Shown here one piece after another: positions 63,453 through 64,000 of a stretch of 64,000 nucleotides of DNA. The stretch is from Allodiplogaster sudhausi (taxonomy: Eukaryota; Nematoda; Chromadorea; Rhabditida; Diplogasteridae): the NCBI GenBank assembly GCA_945643635.1, contig CALZFC010000251.1, forward strand, positions 354,001-418,000, given 5' to 3'. Within the stretch, counting starts at the first letter, position 1, and every line of letters begins with the position of its first letter. Below the pieces are notes generated by a model. It saw only the letters and a list, made by a program, of their open reading frames with translations. It was not told the origin of the DNA and did not search any database. Position numbers and translations under genes: made by a program.

Positions 63453-64000
63453 TTAATCATGGTCTAAAATCTCAATTTGACGAATTATTACTCGATTGTA
63501 AAGGACAACACCCATCTTGTCGAAAGTTCTATTGCAAACGGAGCCTGCCTTCAATTGAACCCGGCATTGGGAACTGATTAAAATAGAGTAAGCAAATGAT
63601 TTTAAGATATACAAAAATTTAACATATTTCATTTGATCATCAATTTCGGACGTAATCAAAGGTGTTAAGCACTCAAATTCGATAGTTTGGATAGCAAGGA
63701 GCTCTTCTGCTTCGTCGAGGTACTCAATGTCTCAGGTATAAGACGACACTCGCTTCCTCGTAGAAACGACCTCCCATCTGCAAAAAAAAAGAGGTCAGAA
63801 ACATTCCCTTGGAAATGTCAGAATTTTTCCTGTAAAAGTATAATAATACAATATGCAACAAAAAAACGACTTACCATAAATTTCAACGGCACGTATTGTT
63901 CGCACGGCTCGCGCGACACTAGCCAGCCGACTCGTCCATCATCGCCAGCTGGATGATTTTTGCCTGTGTTCTCGAGCAGGAAAGCGGCCCACGATTTCGG
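63453..64000 (-). CDS. Partial unknown gene at right edge
   Basis: 63875-64000 reads as an exon (WAAFLLENTGKNHPAGDD, then GWLVSREPCEQYVPLKF) with a GTAAGT donor. A second block begins after TTTGCAG at 63777 (MGGRFYEEASVVLY), in phase but stopping after 18 codons. A third candidate, up to about 63570, ends EILDHD. The 5' part lies outside the window. No family recognised. Confidence 0.35.

Overview
The window looks like nematode genomic DNA. It is AT-rich and carries compact multi-exon genes with mostly short (about 50-90 bp) GT-AG introns. Many tandem seven-transmembrane chemoreceptor genes resemble the nematode Srh/Str type. A second receptor set is rhodopsin-like and resembles srw or neuropeptide receptors. 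There is also a NUDT5-type Nudix hydrolase gene, a FLYWCH/MULE transposase-like gene, a LINE and several foldback elements. The species cannot be named from the sequence alone. All family calls come from motif recognition without any database search.

Layout. (1) 1-16451 is a giant palindrome. The left arm (1-8600) and right arm (8954-16451) are near-identical inverted copies around a 353-bp spacer. Each arm carries a MULE/FLYWCH-like gene, Srh-like receptor exons and a minisatellite. The left arm holds a complete 343-aa receptor gene (4858-7040). The right arm lacks the about 1.1 kb with that gene's first three exons, so its copy is 5'-truncated. (2) 16.5-27.4 kb is a minus-strand cluster of further Srh-like genes, nearly all damaged by nonsense codons, frameshifts, exon loss or exon chimerism. 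A small plus-strand membrane-protein gene may lie at 23.7-24.6 kb. (3) 28.1-30.2 kb is a minus-strand NUDT5-like ADP-sugar pyrophosphatase gene (206 aa, 8 exons) whose Nudix-box intron has an unusual 3' splice site. (4) 32.0-51.1 kb is a minus-strand tandem array of six class-A receptor genes plus one orphan fragment. The array is made of two subfamilies, A and B, which appear to have been duplicated as A-B pairs. The copies at 32.0, 35.4 and 39.8 kb keep one consistent open reading frame across all their exons. The copies at 42.8 and 45.7 kb are pseudogenes. The copy at 48.4 kb is borderline. (5) 52.4-62.0 kb is a minus-strand, signal-peptide-bearing, cysteine-rich secreted protein gene. Its large first intron holds a 5'-truncated LINE, a 12-bp minisatellite and G-rich islands. 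(6) 62-64 kb is mostly featureless, with a partial unknown gene running off the right edge.

The two receptor clusters are typical nematode chemosensory gene nurseries, with birth by tandem and inverted duplication and rapid loss. The palindrome shows the newest event. Its asymmetric deletion, and a receptor whose 5' and 3' halves lie either side of the arm's outer segment, show how such duplications break genes. Exon phases were worked out by hand. Models described as frame-consistent are those whose exon lengths sum to an intact reading frame.
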